Origin: Phycisphaerae bacterium
Lineage (GTDB): Bacteria > Planctomycetota > Phycisphaerae > UBA1845 > CAIVHJ01
Assembly (NCBI GenBank): GCA_022072405.1
Contig: JAJVHX010000001.1
Coordinates: 310,001-374,000, forward strand
Length of the DNA stretch: 64,000 nt
Direction: 5' to 3'
Part shown: positions 35,576-44,611 of the stretch, one piece after another
How the letters are laid out: each line of letters starts with the position of its first letter
Position numbering within the stretch: the stretch's first letter is position 1
The notes under the pieces: generated by a model
Seen by the model: only the letters and a program-made list of their open reading frames with translations
Told to the model about the DNA's origin: nothing
The model's database searches: none
Position numbers and translations under genes: made by a program

Positions 35576-36742
35576 TTAAACTGCCAGCCGGGCGATGCGT
35601 TCCAGCGCCAGGCGTATTCGATCCTGAGGAATGGTCAGTGCAAAACGAATATAGCCTTCACCAGCCGGTCCAAAACCGGAACCGGGAATCACCACCACGT
35701 GGGCCTGTTCGAGCAGCAGGCTGGCGAAGGACATTGAATCGTAGTTCTTGGGAATAGGCACCCAGACGTAGAAAGTCGCCGGGGATTTGGTGGCGGCCCA
35801 GCCCAGTCGTTGCAGTCCTTCCACCAGCAGATCGCGACGTTCGCGGTAGATGTCGATCATCGCCTGCACTTCCACATGGTCGGAGTGGTCGAGGGCGGTG
35901 GCGGCGGCGATCTGGATAGCGGTGAACTGGCCGGAGTCCATGTTGGCTTTGATCTTGCCCAAGGCCGCCAGCACGTCCGGATTTCCCACCGCAAAACCGA
36001 TTCGCCAGCCGGTCATGTTAAAAGTCTTGGAGAGTGAGTGCAGCTCCACCGCACAGCTTTTGGCGCCCTCCACCTGCAGAATGCTGGGCGGCCGCATCTC
36101 GAAAGCGACTTCACTGTAAGCCGCATCGGAAACGACGATCAGATCATGAGCCTGAGCGAAGGCGACCACTCGCTGGTAGAAAGCAAGATCAGCAGTCGCG
36201 CCGGTCGGATTGTTGGGATAATTGATGAACAGCATTTTGGCGCGGCGGCGTATTTCATCTGGGATGGCCGACAGGTCGGGCAGGAAACCGCTCTCGCTGC
36301 GGAGCGGCATTTCGTATGGCTGTCCGCCGGCGAAGAGGGTGGCACTGCAATAGACCGGATAACCGGGTGTGGGGATCAGTGAAACATCGCCGGGATTGAT
36401 GCAGGCGAGCGGCAGATGGCCCAGACCTTCCTTGCTGCCGATCAGCATGATGATTTCGCGCTGCGGATCGAGCGTCACATTGAAGCGACGGCTGAACCAT
36501 TTGGCGATGGCGGTGCGATATTCCGGGCAGCCTTCATCCAGTGCATAACGATGATAGGGCGGGTGAGTCGCGGCTTGCTGGAGCTTTTCGATGATAAAGC
36601 GCGGAGTGGGCAGATCGGGATCGCCGACACCGAAATCAATCACGTCATGGCCGGCGGCGGCGACCTGCCGCTTCAGGCGATCGATGTTGGCAAAAAGATA
36701 GGGAGGCAGGATTTCAAGACGCTGAGCACGAACAAACGCCAT
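35576..36742 (-). CDS. dapL: LL-diaminopimelate aminotransferase
   Basis: DapL converts tetrahydrodipicolinate straight to LL-diaminopimelate, giving lysine and cell-wall precursor. The 388-residue class I PLP enzyme has DFGVGDPDLPTP, YALDEGCPEYR, NYPNNPTGA, VSDAAYSEV and the PLP lysine in HSLSKTFNMTGWRIGF. Length and the YPVY and GSKEGLGHLPLA segments fit the bacterial DapL subgroup, although related aspartate aminotransferases are close. It is followed by folK. The lysC gene in the same window supports a lysine role. Confidence 0.85.
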   Translation of the reverse strand: MAFVRAQRLEILPPYLFANIDRLKRQVAAAGHDVIDFGVGDPDLPTPRFIIEKLQQAATHPPYHRYALDEGCPEYRTAIAKWFSRRFNVTLDPQREIIMLIGSKEGLGHLPLACINPGDVSLIPTPGYPVYCSATLFAGGQPYEMPLRSESGFLPDLSAIPDEIRRRAKMLFINYPNNPTGATADLAFYQRVVAFAQAHDLIVVSDAAYSEVAFEMRPPSILQVEGAKSCAVELHSLSKTFNMTGWRIGFAVGNPDVLAALGKIKANMDSGQFTAIQIAAATALDHSDHVEVQAMIDIYRERRDLLVEGLQRLGWAATKSPATFYVWVPIPKNYDSMSFASLLLEQAHVVVIPGSGFGPAGEGYIRFALTIPQDRIRLALERIARLAV

Positions 36743-36854
36743 GATTGGTGACTCCGCAAACGGGTTAAAGAGATCGATTGCTGGCGGGATTGTATTTCAT
36801 CCACCGGGCGTGGGGCAAACTTTCTCTATGGAATTCCAATCGGGAGGAGGGAGT

Positions 36855-37043
36855 TTATTTCTTGGCAGCCGGCGGAGGAGTTGCCGAAGGGTGTCCGGGA
36901 GTGGCGGCGGCTTCGGTCTTCTTTTCAGGAACTATAAAGATCGTGCCGCATTGTCCACAGCGAACTTTTTTGCCGCGCGTGTTGTCGGGAACCTGCAGAA
37001 TGCTGCGACATTTCAGGCTGGGGCAAAAGAGCGTGATAGCCAT
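36855..37043 (-). CDS. Small zinc-ribbon protein
   Basis: The 62-residue protein has two Cys pairs, FCPSLKC (residues 7-12) and RCGQC (29-32), around VPDNTRGKKV, which is the MJ0042-like zinc-ribbon pattern. A proline- and alanine-rich tail (TPGHPSATPPPAAKK) follows. Such short ribbons are common in planctomycetes and probably bind nucleic acid or protein; the target is unknown. It is a separate small gene upstream of dapL and on the same strand as clpX. Confidence 0.75.
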   Translation of the reverse strand: MAITLFCPSLKCRSILQVPDNTRGKKVRCGQCGTIFIVPEKKTEAAATPGHPSATPPPAAKK

Positions 37044-37298
37044 GAACAGTTCCTTAAAGTGCTGCAGATGTCGCCATTGGCTGCCGGTACTCGTGGGCCA
37101 TTAATCGTATCGTCCCGATCGTCAAGGGACTCCAACTATCACTGGGTAGTTTAGTTGCCGGTCATGACTGGGTGATCAGGCAGGGCGGGGATGCGGTTCC
37201 GATAATGATTCCGTGGGTAATGGATCCTGGTCGAAATTTCCGGCAGAAAAGAATGCAGCATGAGCCCGCATTCTGGCGCCGTGGTTCAAATCAGTTAT

Positions 37299-38579
37299 TC
37301 AGGCGGATTCTTTTTGGGACTGATTCTGGGCGGCGAACAGAGCCGCACGCCCCTCGACGACCGCATCGGTGATCACATATTTTCCCTTGCGCTTCTGTTC
37401 CGGCAGTTCGTACATCAGATCGAGCATGATTTCTTCCAGTGCGGAGCGCAAGGCCCGGGCGCCGGTTTTACGCTGCATTGCTTTTTCGGACAGGCGCTGC
37501 AGTGCTTCGGGAGTGAATTCCAGTTCGCAGCCCTCCATCGCGAAAAACTTCTGATATTGCTTGATCAGGGCGTTTTTCGGCTCGGTCAGGATGCGCATCA
37601 GGGCCTCGACATCGAGTGGGTCGAGCGTAGTGATAATCGGCAGACGGCCGACAAATTCGGGTATCATGCCGAATTCCATCAGGTCATCAGGGGTCACCTG
37701 ACGGAGCAGCTCGGAAGAGGATTGGACGGTTTCGGCCTCTTCCAGTTCGTGCGAAAAACCGATGGCACTGCGGCCGATCCGGCGACGGATGATATTATCC
37801 AGCCCCACAAAAGTTCCACCACAGATAAACAGAATATGGGTCGTATCCATCTGGATATATTGCTGTTCAGGATGTTTACGGCCGCCTTGCGGTGGAATGT
37901 TGGAGACGGTGCCTTCCAGCATCTTAAGCAGCGCCTGCTGTACGCCTTCACCGGATACATCGCGGGTGATACTGACGTTTTGCCAGGTGCGGCCGATCTT
38001 ATCGATTTCGTCGATATAAACGATGCCGCGCTGAGCCAGTTCCAGATCATATTCCGCATTCTGCAGCAGACGCAGCAGGACATTCTCTACATCTTCACCG
38101 ACGTAGCCGGCTTCGGTGAGGGTGGTGGCGTCGCCGATGGCGAAGGGCACATTGAGCATGCGGGCCAGTGTTTTGGCAATCAGGGTTTTGCCGGAACCGG
38201 TCGGCCCGATCAGTAACACGTTGGATTTATCGATTTCGACATCTTCTTCTTCGGCGGTATCGATATGGCTGAGCCGTTTATAGTGATTATGAACCGCTAC
38301 GGATATCACCTTCTTGGTCCATTCCTGGCCAATAATGTACTGATTTAGAAACGAATGTATCTGTGACGGCTTGGGAATGGTGCCGACGATCGAACGGTGC
38401 GGACTGGCTTTACGTTTTTCCTGGCGGATAATATTGTGGCACAGTTCGACGCAGGAGGCGCAGATATAAACATCTTTCGGACCCTCGACCATAGGCCCGG
38501 CGTCCCGCTGGCTCTTGCCGCAAAAGCTGCAAAAGCTGGACTTGGTTTCTTTGTTGCCTGTTCCGCGAGTATTAGCCAT
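37299..38579 (-). CDS. clpX: ATP-dependent Clp protease ATP-binding subunit ClpX
   Basis: ClpX unfolds tagged proteins and feeds them to ClpP. The 426-residue protein has the N-terminal zinc-binding domain (Cys17, Cys20, Cys40, Cys43), the AAA+ Walker A GPTGSGKT, Walker [11 protein letters not shown], the GYVGEDVE pore loop and the sensor-2 region GARALRS, and an RRRIG-like arginine segment. [11 protein letters not shown] at 38579 with CAGGAT upstream is the likely start; six more codons are open upstream. No clpP is next to it. Confidence 0.97.
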   Translation of the reverse strand: MANTRGTGNKETKSSFCSFCGKSQRDAGPMVEGPKDVYICASCVELCHNIIRQEKRKASPHRSIVGTIPKPSQIHSFLNQYIIGQEWTKKVISVAVHNHYKRLSHIDTAEEEDVEIDKSNVLLIGPTGSGKTLIAKTLARMLNVPFAIGDATTLTEAGYVGEDVENVLLRLLQNAEYDLELAQRGIVYIDEIDKIGRTWQNVSITRDVSGEGVQQALLKMLEGTVSNIPPQGGRKHPEQQYIQMDTTHILFICGGTFVGLDNIIRRRIGRSAIGFSHELEEAETVQSSSELLRQVTPDDLMEFGMIPEFVGRLPIITTLDPLDVEALMRILTEPKNALIKQYQKFFAMEGCELEFTPEALQRLSEKAMQRKTGARALRSALEEIMLDLMYELPEQKRKGKYVITDAVVEGRAALFAAQNQSQKESA

Positions 38580-38702
38580 GCGTGATCCTGCCCGCAATAA
38601 TGAATATTTATTTTAGCATCTGACCGGTCGATCCGGCGGAATAATTTTTCATAAGTATCGTCCGGCTTTCGGGGGTGACTTCACCACAAAACCGGGATGG
38701 CA

Positions 38703-38993
38703 TCAGGGGACCCGACTGTCCCGTCCGCTTGTATCCTTATATTCGGCAATTATTTGCTGTCGCAGAGTTTCATATTCGACGGCGGTCAGTTCTCCGCGTT
38801 CCTTCAAATCGCGCAATTGTTGCAGGGTAAAAGGTTGCTCGATTTCGCCACCAGCCCCACTGAAAAACCAGCGACGCAGGAACCACCAGACCGCCCAAAA
38901 CCCTGCCAGCAACAGAATGACCAGCGCACTCCAGAGGAAAGTATCCCCTCGAGAGGCAGCCAGTAGTACCATGAAAAATTGGGTATACGGCAC
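38703..38993 (-). CDS. Single-pass membrane protein with SHOCT-like C-terminus
   Basis: The 96-residue protein has one membrane helix (about 19-40, LWSALVILLLAGFWAVWWFL) followed by basic residues. Its C-terminal short helix pair, LQQLRDLKERGELTAVEYETLRQQII, matches the SHOCT pattern often found on the ends of membrane proteins and proposed to mediate oligomer formation. Translation may start seven codons later. It lies upstream of clpX on the same strand with a gap of about 120 bp. Confidence 0.7.
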   Translation of the reverse strand: MPYTQFFMVLLAASRGDTFLWSALVILLLAGFWAVWWFLRRWFFSGAGGEIEQPFTLQQLRDLKERGELTAVEYETLRQQIIAEYKDTSGRDSRVP

Positions 38994-39085
38994 CAGAGAT
39001 CAGACCCTCACCTCAGTCAATCCATCCTATCCCCTTGACGAAATCCCGGCAAGCCGTAGCCCGCCATTTGGTATACAATGGAGGC

Positions 39086-39913
39086 ATGTACCTGCTGGAG
39101 AGGATCAATAAGTTGTTTTGGCCATCGCGCTGGCTGGTCAAGCTGCTGTTGGCGGCGGTGCTGTTACTGCTGGTGTGTTATCCTCGCCTGGATCGACTGG
39201 TGTTGCAAATACAGCGTTTTCAGCATGCCGACCGGCTGGTCAATCCACAATCGCCCGCGTTGGATCCGCTGGTCGCTGAATTCGATCAGCTTCGCCAACC
39301 GGACTGGGATCGTAAAAAATTGTTCAAGGAACTGGAAAAATTCGTTTACCAGAAAATACGGTATGAATGGGATTGGAATCTCTGGGGCAATGCGGATTAC
39401 TGGCCGACGGTGGAAGAAGCGGTGTTGAAGGGGCAGGAGGATTGTGACGGACGTGCGGTGGTGGCGGCATCGATGTATCAGCGATATGGTTTCAAGTCCG
39501 AGCTGGTAGCCGATTTTGCCCACGTGTGGGTGAAGACGGATTTGGGAGAGGCCATGGGACCCCGCCAGGTCCAGGGAGTTCAATTCACGCCGCAGGGCTG
39601 GAAGATCAACTGGAAGGTGCTTCGCGAGCTGCCGGCTACTTTCTGTTATGGTATTTCGGTTTTTCCGCTCTGGCGGGAGTTATTGCTGGTGAGTGGCTGG
39701 TGGTGGCTCTGCCTGGGTTTGGGGGTCAAAGTCCAGCCAGCGTTGGGTTGGTTGATGTTTGTCTGGTTCAGCCTGATGATGATTCGAGAAAGTGGTCAAA
39801 AGCTCAATGAACCCGATGTGCTGCTGAACTGGCTTGGTGTGGGGTTGGCGGTTTGCGCGTATCTCGGTACGATCTTCTGGTCAAGAAAAATGCAACAGTT
39901 CCGCGCGGGCTGA
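39086..39913 (+). CDS. Transglutaminase-like membrane protein
   Basis: The 275-residue protein has an N-terminal membrane helix (about 15-35), a soluble domain with a Cys in GQEDCDGRAVVAA and a His in ADFAHVWVK, the order expected for a transglutaminase/papain-like fold, and two or three C-terminal helices. It might be a peptidase or cross-linker at the membrane. ATG 39086 is chosen, although GGAGG is only one base away; the frame is open to 39035. Its last codons and stop (39911-39913) are supplied by a dispersed palindrome. Confidence 0.7.
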   Translation: MYLLERINKLFWPSRWLVKLLLAAVLLLLVCYPRLDRLVLQIQRFQHADRLVNPQSPALDPLVAEFDQLRQPDWDRKKLFKELEKFVYQKIRYEWDWNLWGNADYWPTVEEAVLKGQEDCDGRAVVAASMYQRYGFKSELVADFAHVWVKTDLGEAMGPRQVQGVQFTPQGWKINWKVLRELPATFCYGISVFPLWRELLLVSGWWWLCLGLGVKVQPALGWLMFVWFSLMMIRESGQKLNEPDVLLNWLGVGLAVCAYLGTIFWSRKMQQFRAG

Positions 39914-39921
39914 AGCTCGCG
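39902..39921. repeat. Dispersed palindrome, copy 5, spanning a stop codon
   Basis: GCGGGCTGAAGCTCGC (39905-39920) is a family member with one mismatch; the TGA in its centre is the stop codon of the transglutaminase-like gene. The flank GACTCCATCA resembles the GACTC flanks of copy 8. Confidence 0.75.
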
Positions 39922-39959
39922 ACTCCATCAAGAGATATAGTGTTTGAGGAGTGTAGCAG

Positions 39960-40607
39960 GTGATCCGACAATTTCCCGGATTCCCTAATGTGCGTCTGGT
40001 TAGCCATCCGCTGATTCAACAAAAGCTGACCACGGCGCGAAAAAAAACCACCAAAAATCGCGAATTCCGCCAATTACTGAACGAGATCGCCGGGCTGATG
40101 GTTTATGAATTGACCAGCGATTCGCCGACACGCCAGGTGGAAGTCGAGACGCCACTACAACGTACTAACGGCGTGGAACTCGCCAGCGAGATTATCCTGG
40201 TGCCGATATTGCGGGCTGGTCTGGGGATGACCAACGGTGTGCTGCAGCTGGTGCCTCAGGCGCGGGTTGGCCATATCGGGCTTTATCGCGATGAAGAAAC
40301 GCTTCAGCCGGTGACTTATTATCACAAACTGCCGCCCAATATGGACGAGGCGGAAGTGATGGTTATCGATCCCATGCTGGCGACGGGTGGATCCATTACA
40401 GCCGCCGTCACTGCAATCAAACAGACCGGGGCCCGGCGGATCAAGATGATGTGTCTGGTGGCCGCACCGGAAGGGATGAAGCGGATGCTCGATGATCATG
40501 CTGATGTTGTTGTCTACACCGCTGCAGTGGATGAACGCCTCAACGAACGGGGCTATATATTGCCCGGCTTAGGCGATGCCGGTGATCGGCTTTTTGGAAC
40601 TGAATGA
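39960..40607 (+). CDS. upp: Uracil phosphoribosyltransferase
   Basis: Upp makes UMP from uracil and PRPP in pyrimidine salvage. The 215-residue protein shows VPILRAGLGM, IGLYRDEET, the PRPP-binding VIDPMLATGGS, the late AAVDERLNERGYILPGLGDAGDR uracil-binding loop and the usual length. Start GTG 39960 follows GAGGAG at a good distance. It stands alone after the transglutaminase-like gene. Confidence 0.96.
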   Translation: MIRQFPGFPNVRLVSHPLIQQKLTTARKKTTKNREFRQLLNEIAGLMVYELTSDSPTRQVEVETPLQRTNGVELASEIILVPILRAGLGMTNGVLQLVPQARVGHIGLYRDEETLQPVTYYHKLPPNMDEAEVMVIDPMLATGGSITAAVTAIKQTGARRIKMMCLVAAPEGMKRMLDDHADVVVYTAAVDERLNERGYILPGLGDAGDRLFGTE

Positions 40608-40846
40608 TGGAATTATTGAGTAAATTCTTTCCTGAAATTATTTATCCAGGATAATGAGCATCGTGGATACTGCAACAGGTCGCACTATCATTTAATTTTA
40701 TAGGCATTCACAGTGTGTTTCTTTCGACAATAAGCACTTTCTTTAATTAAATTTTACGTTGACAGCACCAGAGTTCGCGTTTATTGTTGAATCATCCTTC
40801 CGAAGTTCTGTGATCAATCCACTCTCGATCCTATTCTGGAGTCATT

Positions 40847-41833
40847 ATGCGTATGTATTCAATTCACCGCAGCAACATCAAATCACGTACAGCTTTTACA
40901 CTGATTGAATTACTGGTGGTGGTGGCGATCATTGCCATGCTGATCAGCATTTTGCTGCCGACCTTATCGACGGTCCGGGCTCAGGGGGCTGCGGTCAAAT
41001 GCAAGGCCAACCTGCATGTGATTGGTATCGGGCTGGTCATGTACAACCAGCAGAACGATGATTACATCGTTCCTTCATACAATCTGCCCTGGGCACCGGG
41101 ATCGACCACGAATTACACGGGCGGGCCGGAGCAGCCCCTGGATGGTTGGGGAGCAATTCTGGATCGTGACGGCTTTATTGCCAGTAACCAGCGGGCAGCG
41201 AATACCATTTTTTATTGTCCGCGCACCGTGGACGTCGAGGGGATGGAAACAGGCCAGACCGGCGATGACCCGCGAAAACCTCGCGGATGGACGGATTGGC
41301 CTTTGAAATTTACTACCGTGGGGGGTGATAGTTCACCGAAAGTGGCCACGACGATTCCGGAACTGGGCTTTAACAAGATCATCCGCGTGAGCTATTGGAT
41401 CAACGCGTATAATCCCATCGGCAACCAGCCGCTCAATATTCCGGCATTGGACCAGCACTATACCGCGTCGATTGCCCTGGGGCCTGATCAGCAACCGGAA
41501 GAATTTTTTCTCCAGCCGCGCAAACTGCAGCATGCTGCACCATTCAAGTTCATTGTGGTCTCGGACGGAATTTACATGGGTCGTCAGGCGGTCACACGAC
41601 TTGGGGATACGAACAGTCGAATCGGCTATCGCCATCCGGGTATGAGTATCCTGGAAGGAGCAGCCAATATCGTGCTGGCCGATGGCCACGTCGAGACCCT
41701 GATGGGTAATGAATTCCCACGGGCCCTCGGCAGCACTGATCCGCCTGAGCTGATTCAGGAAAAAATGAAAGAGAATTATCGAGGTCCAACCATATATAAC
41801 GATCCCTACAAAGTATTTGAACCCTATGAATGA
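40847..41833 (+). CDS. Prepilin-type N-terminal cleavage protein with H-X9-DG end
   Basis: The 328-residue protein has a basic N-terminus, the prepilin peptidase motif FTLIELLVVVAII (about 17-29) with the cleavage and Glu5 residues, then a large beta-rich domain typical of planctomycete pseudopilin-like proteins. The end carries GMSILEGAANIVLADGHVE, the H-X9-DG type motif. The mature protein would be inserted by type IV pilus or type II secretion machinery; the function is unknown. A GGAG site precedes ATG 40847. A secreted esterase follows, overlapping or abutting its stop. Confidence 0.88.
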   Translation: MRMYSIHRSNIKSRTAFTLIELLVVVAIIAMLISILLPTLSTVRAQGAAVKCKANLHVIGIGLVMYNQQNDDYIVPSYNLPWAPGSTTNYTGGPEQPLDGWGAILDRDGFIASNQRAANTIFYCPRTVDVEGMETGQTGDDPRKPRGWTDWPLKFTTVGGDSSPKVATTIPELGFNKIIRVSYWINAYNPIGNQPLNIPALDQHYTASIALGPDQQPEEFFLQPRKLQHAAPFKFIVVSDGIYMGRQAVTRLGDTNSRIGYRHPGMSILEGAANIVLADGHVETLMGNEFPRALGSTDPPELIQEKMKENYRGPTIYNDPYKVFEPYE

Positions 41834-41844
41834 GGAGTCTTCTG

Positions 41845-42825
41845 ATGATTCGTATACTCGGCAGCAGCACAGTAGCGCTCTGGTTGATCATGAATGCAAC
41901 GACGAGTGCTGCGGTTGATCCCACACCCATCGCGACTCCGGCTCAGCCAGCCAACCCCACCACTCGGCCGGTGATTGATAAATCACCGGTTATTGCGGCC
42001 AATAGCCTGGTCTATCGAGAACTGCCTTACGTCGAGCAGGCACACAAACAGCAGCAACTCGATGTTTATTCACCCCAGGGAGTCAAACAGGCTCCGGTGG
42101 TGATCTTTGTACATGGAGGTGAGTGGACCAAGGGTGACAAATCAGAAGTCAGCCGGAAACCGAAATTCTTCAATGAGAACGACGTGGTGTTCGTGAGCAT
42201 CAACTATCGATTGAGCGGAACCGCTCCACATCCCGCACAAGCCGATGATGTAGCGGCAGCAGTACGCTGGGCGCACGATCATGTTGCCGAATATGGCGGT
42301 GATCCGGCCAGGATGCTGCTGATGGGCCATTCGGCCGGGTGCCACCTGGTGTCGCTGGTGGGGCTGGACCCGCAATACCTGGCCAAGGTTGGATTAAAAC
42401 CGTCCGATCTGGCGGGAGTGGTCCCGTGGAGCGGCGGAGCGTATAACCTGCCGGAGAAAGTGGAACAGGGCGGCATGTATGCGGGTTATATTCGCAAAAC
42501 ATTTGGTGAGAGCATTGAGGCTTGGCGAGCGGCTTCACCCATGCTGCATGTGGAAGATTTCAAGCCGTTGCCCAGATTTTTCTATACCAGTGCGGAAGGT
42601 GATCGCGATACTTCCATCGCGGCGAGTCGGAAGATGGTGGAATTGATCAATAGCGCGGGTGGGCAGGCTCGTTTTACGCTGGTGCCCGGCCGCGATCATT
42701 CCACGATCAACCATCAACTGGGTGAAACGAATGATCCGGCTAACCTCGTTTTCCTGAATTATCTGGAAGTCGCCACCGGCTGGACCAAACCCCAGCCTGA
42801 TAATGTTGACAACAACAATCCTTGA
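41845..42825 (+). CDS. Secreted alpha/beta-hydrolase (esterase-like)
   Basis: The 326-residue protein has a signal peptide (MIRILGSSTVALWLIMNATTS, roughly 1-23), a Pro/Thr-rich linker and an alpha/beta hydrolase of the HGG family: oxyanion HGGEW, nucleophile GHSAGCH, an acidic residue in SAEGDRDTS and a His in GRDHSTIN. It probably cleaves small carboxylic esters, perhaps of carbohydrates. ATG 41845 has a GAGGAG site; an in-frame ATG at 41830 overlaps the upstream stop. It is likely co-transcribed with the prepilin-type gene. Confidence 0.85.
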   Translation: MIRILGSSTVALWLIMNATTSAAVDPTPIATPAQPANPTTRPVIDKSPVIAANSLVYRELPYVEQAHKQQQLDVYSPQGVKQAPVVIFVHGGEWTKGDKSEVSRKPKFFNENDVVFVSINYRLSGTAPHPAQADDVAAAVRWAHDHVAEYGGDPARMLLMGHSAGCHLVSLVGLDPQYLAKVGLKPSDLAGVVPWSGGAYNLPEKVEQGGMYAGYIRKTFGESIEAWRAASPMLHVEDFKPLPRFFYTSAEGDRDTSIAASRKMVELINSAGGQARFTLVPGRDHSTINHQLGETNDPANLVFLNYLEVATGWTKPQPDNVDNNNP

Positions 42826-42835
42826 AACTGGCGGC

Positions 42836-44299
42836 CTAGTGCAGTTTTGAGGTCAGAGCTTTGACGATATCGCCGACCACGCCCTTGGCATCACCAAAGA
42901 CCATGATGGTTTTGTCCATGTAATAAAGCTCGTTGTCGATACCAGCGAAACCAGGATTCATACTGCGTTTGATGGCCATTACCGTCCGGGCTTTATCCAC
43001 CTCCAGGATGGGCATGCCGTAGATCGGGCTGGTCTTGTCATGTCGCGCAGCGGGGTTGACCACGTCGTTGGCACCGATCACCAGCACCACATCGACCGTC
43101 GGAAACTCGGAATTGATGTCATCCATTTCCCAGAGTTTATCGTAGGGGATATCCGCCTCGGCGAGCAGGACATTCATATGACCCGGCATGCGGCCCGCGA
43201 CCGGATGGATGGCGAAACGCACTTCGATGCCCCGCTTGGTCAGGGCGTCATAAAGTTCGCGGACCTTATGCTGAGCCTGGGCGACGGCCATACCGTAACC
43301 CGGCACAATCACCACGGAGCTGGCCATTTCCATCAGTTGCGAGGCATCTTCCGGCGAGGCGCTGCGAACCGCCTTCTGAGTCGTGGTGGCGACAGTGGTT
43401 TGTACCTGTCCGAATGCCCCGAACAGCACATTGGTAAACGAGCGATTCATCGCCTTGCACATCAGCACCGAGAGAATAAAACCGGATGATCCGTCCAGCG
43501 CCCCGGCGACGATAAGCAACTTGTTATCCAGCACAAAGCCCATCGCCACCGCGGAAAGTCCGGCGTAGGAATTGAGGATTGAGATGACCGTGGGCATGTC
43601 GGCCCCGCCGATGGGCATGACTAGCATCCAGCCAAAATTAAGCGCCAACAGGATAATGATGCCGAATGCCCAGGGCGACCAGCCCTTGTCCGGAAACATG
43701 ATGACCAACACACCCAGCAGCAAGGCCAGGCCGAAGGCTCCCAGGTTGACCACCTGTTGCCCTTTATAAACCCAGGGACGCTGCGGCAACCACTTTAATT
43801 CCATCAGTTTTCCGGCGGCGATCAAACTGCCCGTGAAGGTCAGATATCCCAGGATAATTTCTAGAATGATGGCGATCATGCGGAAGGCGGTCAGATTGGG
43901 CGACCCTGTTTCAGGTTCAAACCAGTACCAGAATTTCGCCGTACCTACCAATCCCGCCGCCAAACCGCCAAAAGCATGTGATAAGGCCGTTCGCTGGGGC
44001 ACCGCGGTGAGCGCCACGCGCGATAAGGGATATCCGACGATAAAACCAGCCACCAGCGCCAGTATAATCCACGTGAAATAATCGAACGTGTCCAGTGCCG
44101 CCCAGGTGGCGATAACCGCGAGCAACATCGCCGCCACACCGGCATAGACACCTTTGCGGGCCGTCCTGGGTGATCCCAGCCACATCAGCGAGAAAATAAA
44201 GAGCGCCGCAGAAATCAGGTATACCGGTTCTTTGATGTAGTGGGCGAAGAAATTTTGTTCGCCGCCGGCTGACGCCAGCAGCGTGTTGAAGAGTGTCAT
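42836..44299 (-). CDS. pntB: NAD(P) transhydrogenase subunit beta
   Basis: This proton-pumping transhydrogenase passes hydride between NADH and NADP. The 487-residue beta subunit has about nine membrane helices in residues 1-260 and a C-terminal NADP-binding domain with VIVPGYGMAVAQAQH, HPVAGRMPGHMNVLLAEA, VIGANDVVNPAA and SMNPGFAGIDN, all standard. The ATG overlaps the stop of the preceding gene (ATGA). It is the last gene of the pnt operon. Confidence 0.96.
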   Translation of the reverse strand: MTLFNTLLASAGGEQNFFAHYIKEPVYLISAALFIFSLMWLGSPRTARKGVYAGVAAMLLAVIATWAALDTFDYFTWIILALVAGFIVGYPLSRVALTAVPQRTALSHAFGGLAAGLVGTAKFWYWFEPETGSPNLTAFRMIAIILEIILGYLTFTGSLIAAGKLMELKWLPQRPWVYKGQQVVNLGAFGLALLLGVLVIMFPDKGWSPWAFGIIILLALNFGWMLVMPIGGADMPTVISILNSYAGLSAVAMGFVLDNKLLIVAGALDGSSGFILSVLMCKAMNRSFTNVLFGAFGQVQTTVATTTQKAVRSASPEDASQLMEMASSVVIVPGYGMAVAQAQHKVRELYDALTKRGIEVRFAIHPVAGRMPGHMNVLLAEADIPYDKLWEMDDINSEFPTVDVVLVIGANDVVNPAARHDKTSPIYGMPILEVDKARTVMAIKRSMNPGFAGIDNELYYMDKTIMVFGDAKGVVGDIVKALTSKLH

Positions 44300-44586
44300 T
44301 TTCCAGGCTCCTGCTTCTTAAACATCTTGAGCATGCGGTCGGTGATCAGAAAACCGCTGACGATATTGGTCATGGAAGCGAAGAGTGCCACCGCACCCAG
44401 GATGCGAACACCGATCGGATAATCTTTGCTGCCCGCCACGACGATCGAGCCGACGACCGCGATGGCGGAGATGGCGTTGGTCAGCGACATCAGCGGCGTA
44501 TGTAATAGCGGCGAAACCCCGCGGATGACCATAAAGCCGATGAAGGTGGACAGCATGAATACAAACAGATAGGACATGAAATCCAT
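44296..44586 (-). CDS. pntAB: NAD(P) transhydrogenase subunit alpha, membrane part
   Basis: The 96-residue protein is the separate membrane part of the alpha subunit, with about three helices (SYLFVFMLSTFIGFMVI, AISAIAVVGSIVVAG, LGAVALFASMTNIVSGFLI). The HTPLMSLTNAISAI segment is diagnostic of this domain. Having this part as its own gene is the usual three-subunit arrangement. It overlaps pntB by 4 bp. Confidence 0.93.
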   Translation of the reverse strand: MDFMSYLFVFMLSTFIGFMVIRGVSPLLHTPLMSLTNAISAIAVVGSIVVAGSKDYPIGVRILGAVALFASMTNIVSGFLITDRMLKMFKKQEPGK

Positions 44587-44611
44587 TACAAAATCCTCCC
44601 GCAGCCATTGA

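Noticed and set aside
41830..41845. Start of the esterase at 41830 (ATGA overlap with the previous stop)
   Set aside because: ATG 41845 has GAGGAG at the right distance and gives a normal signal peptide; the upstream ATG remains possible.
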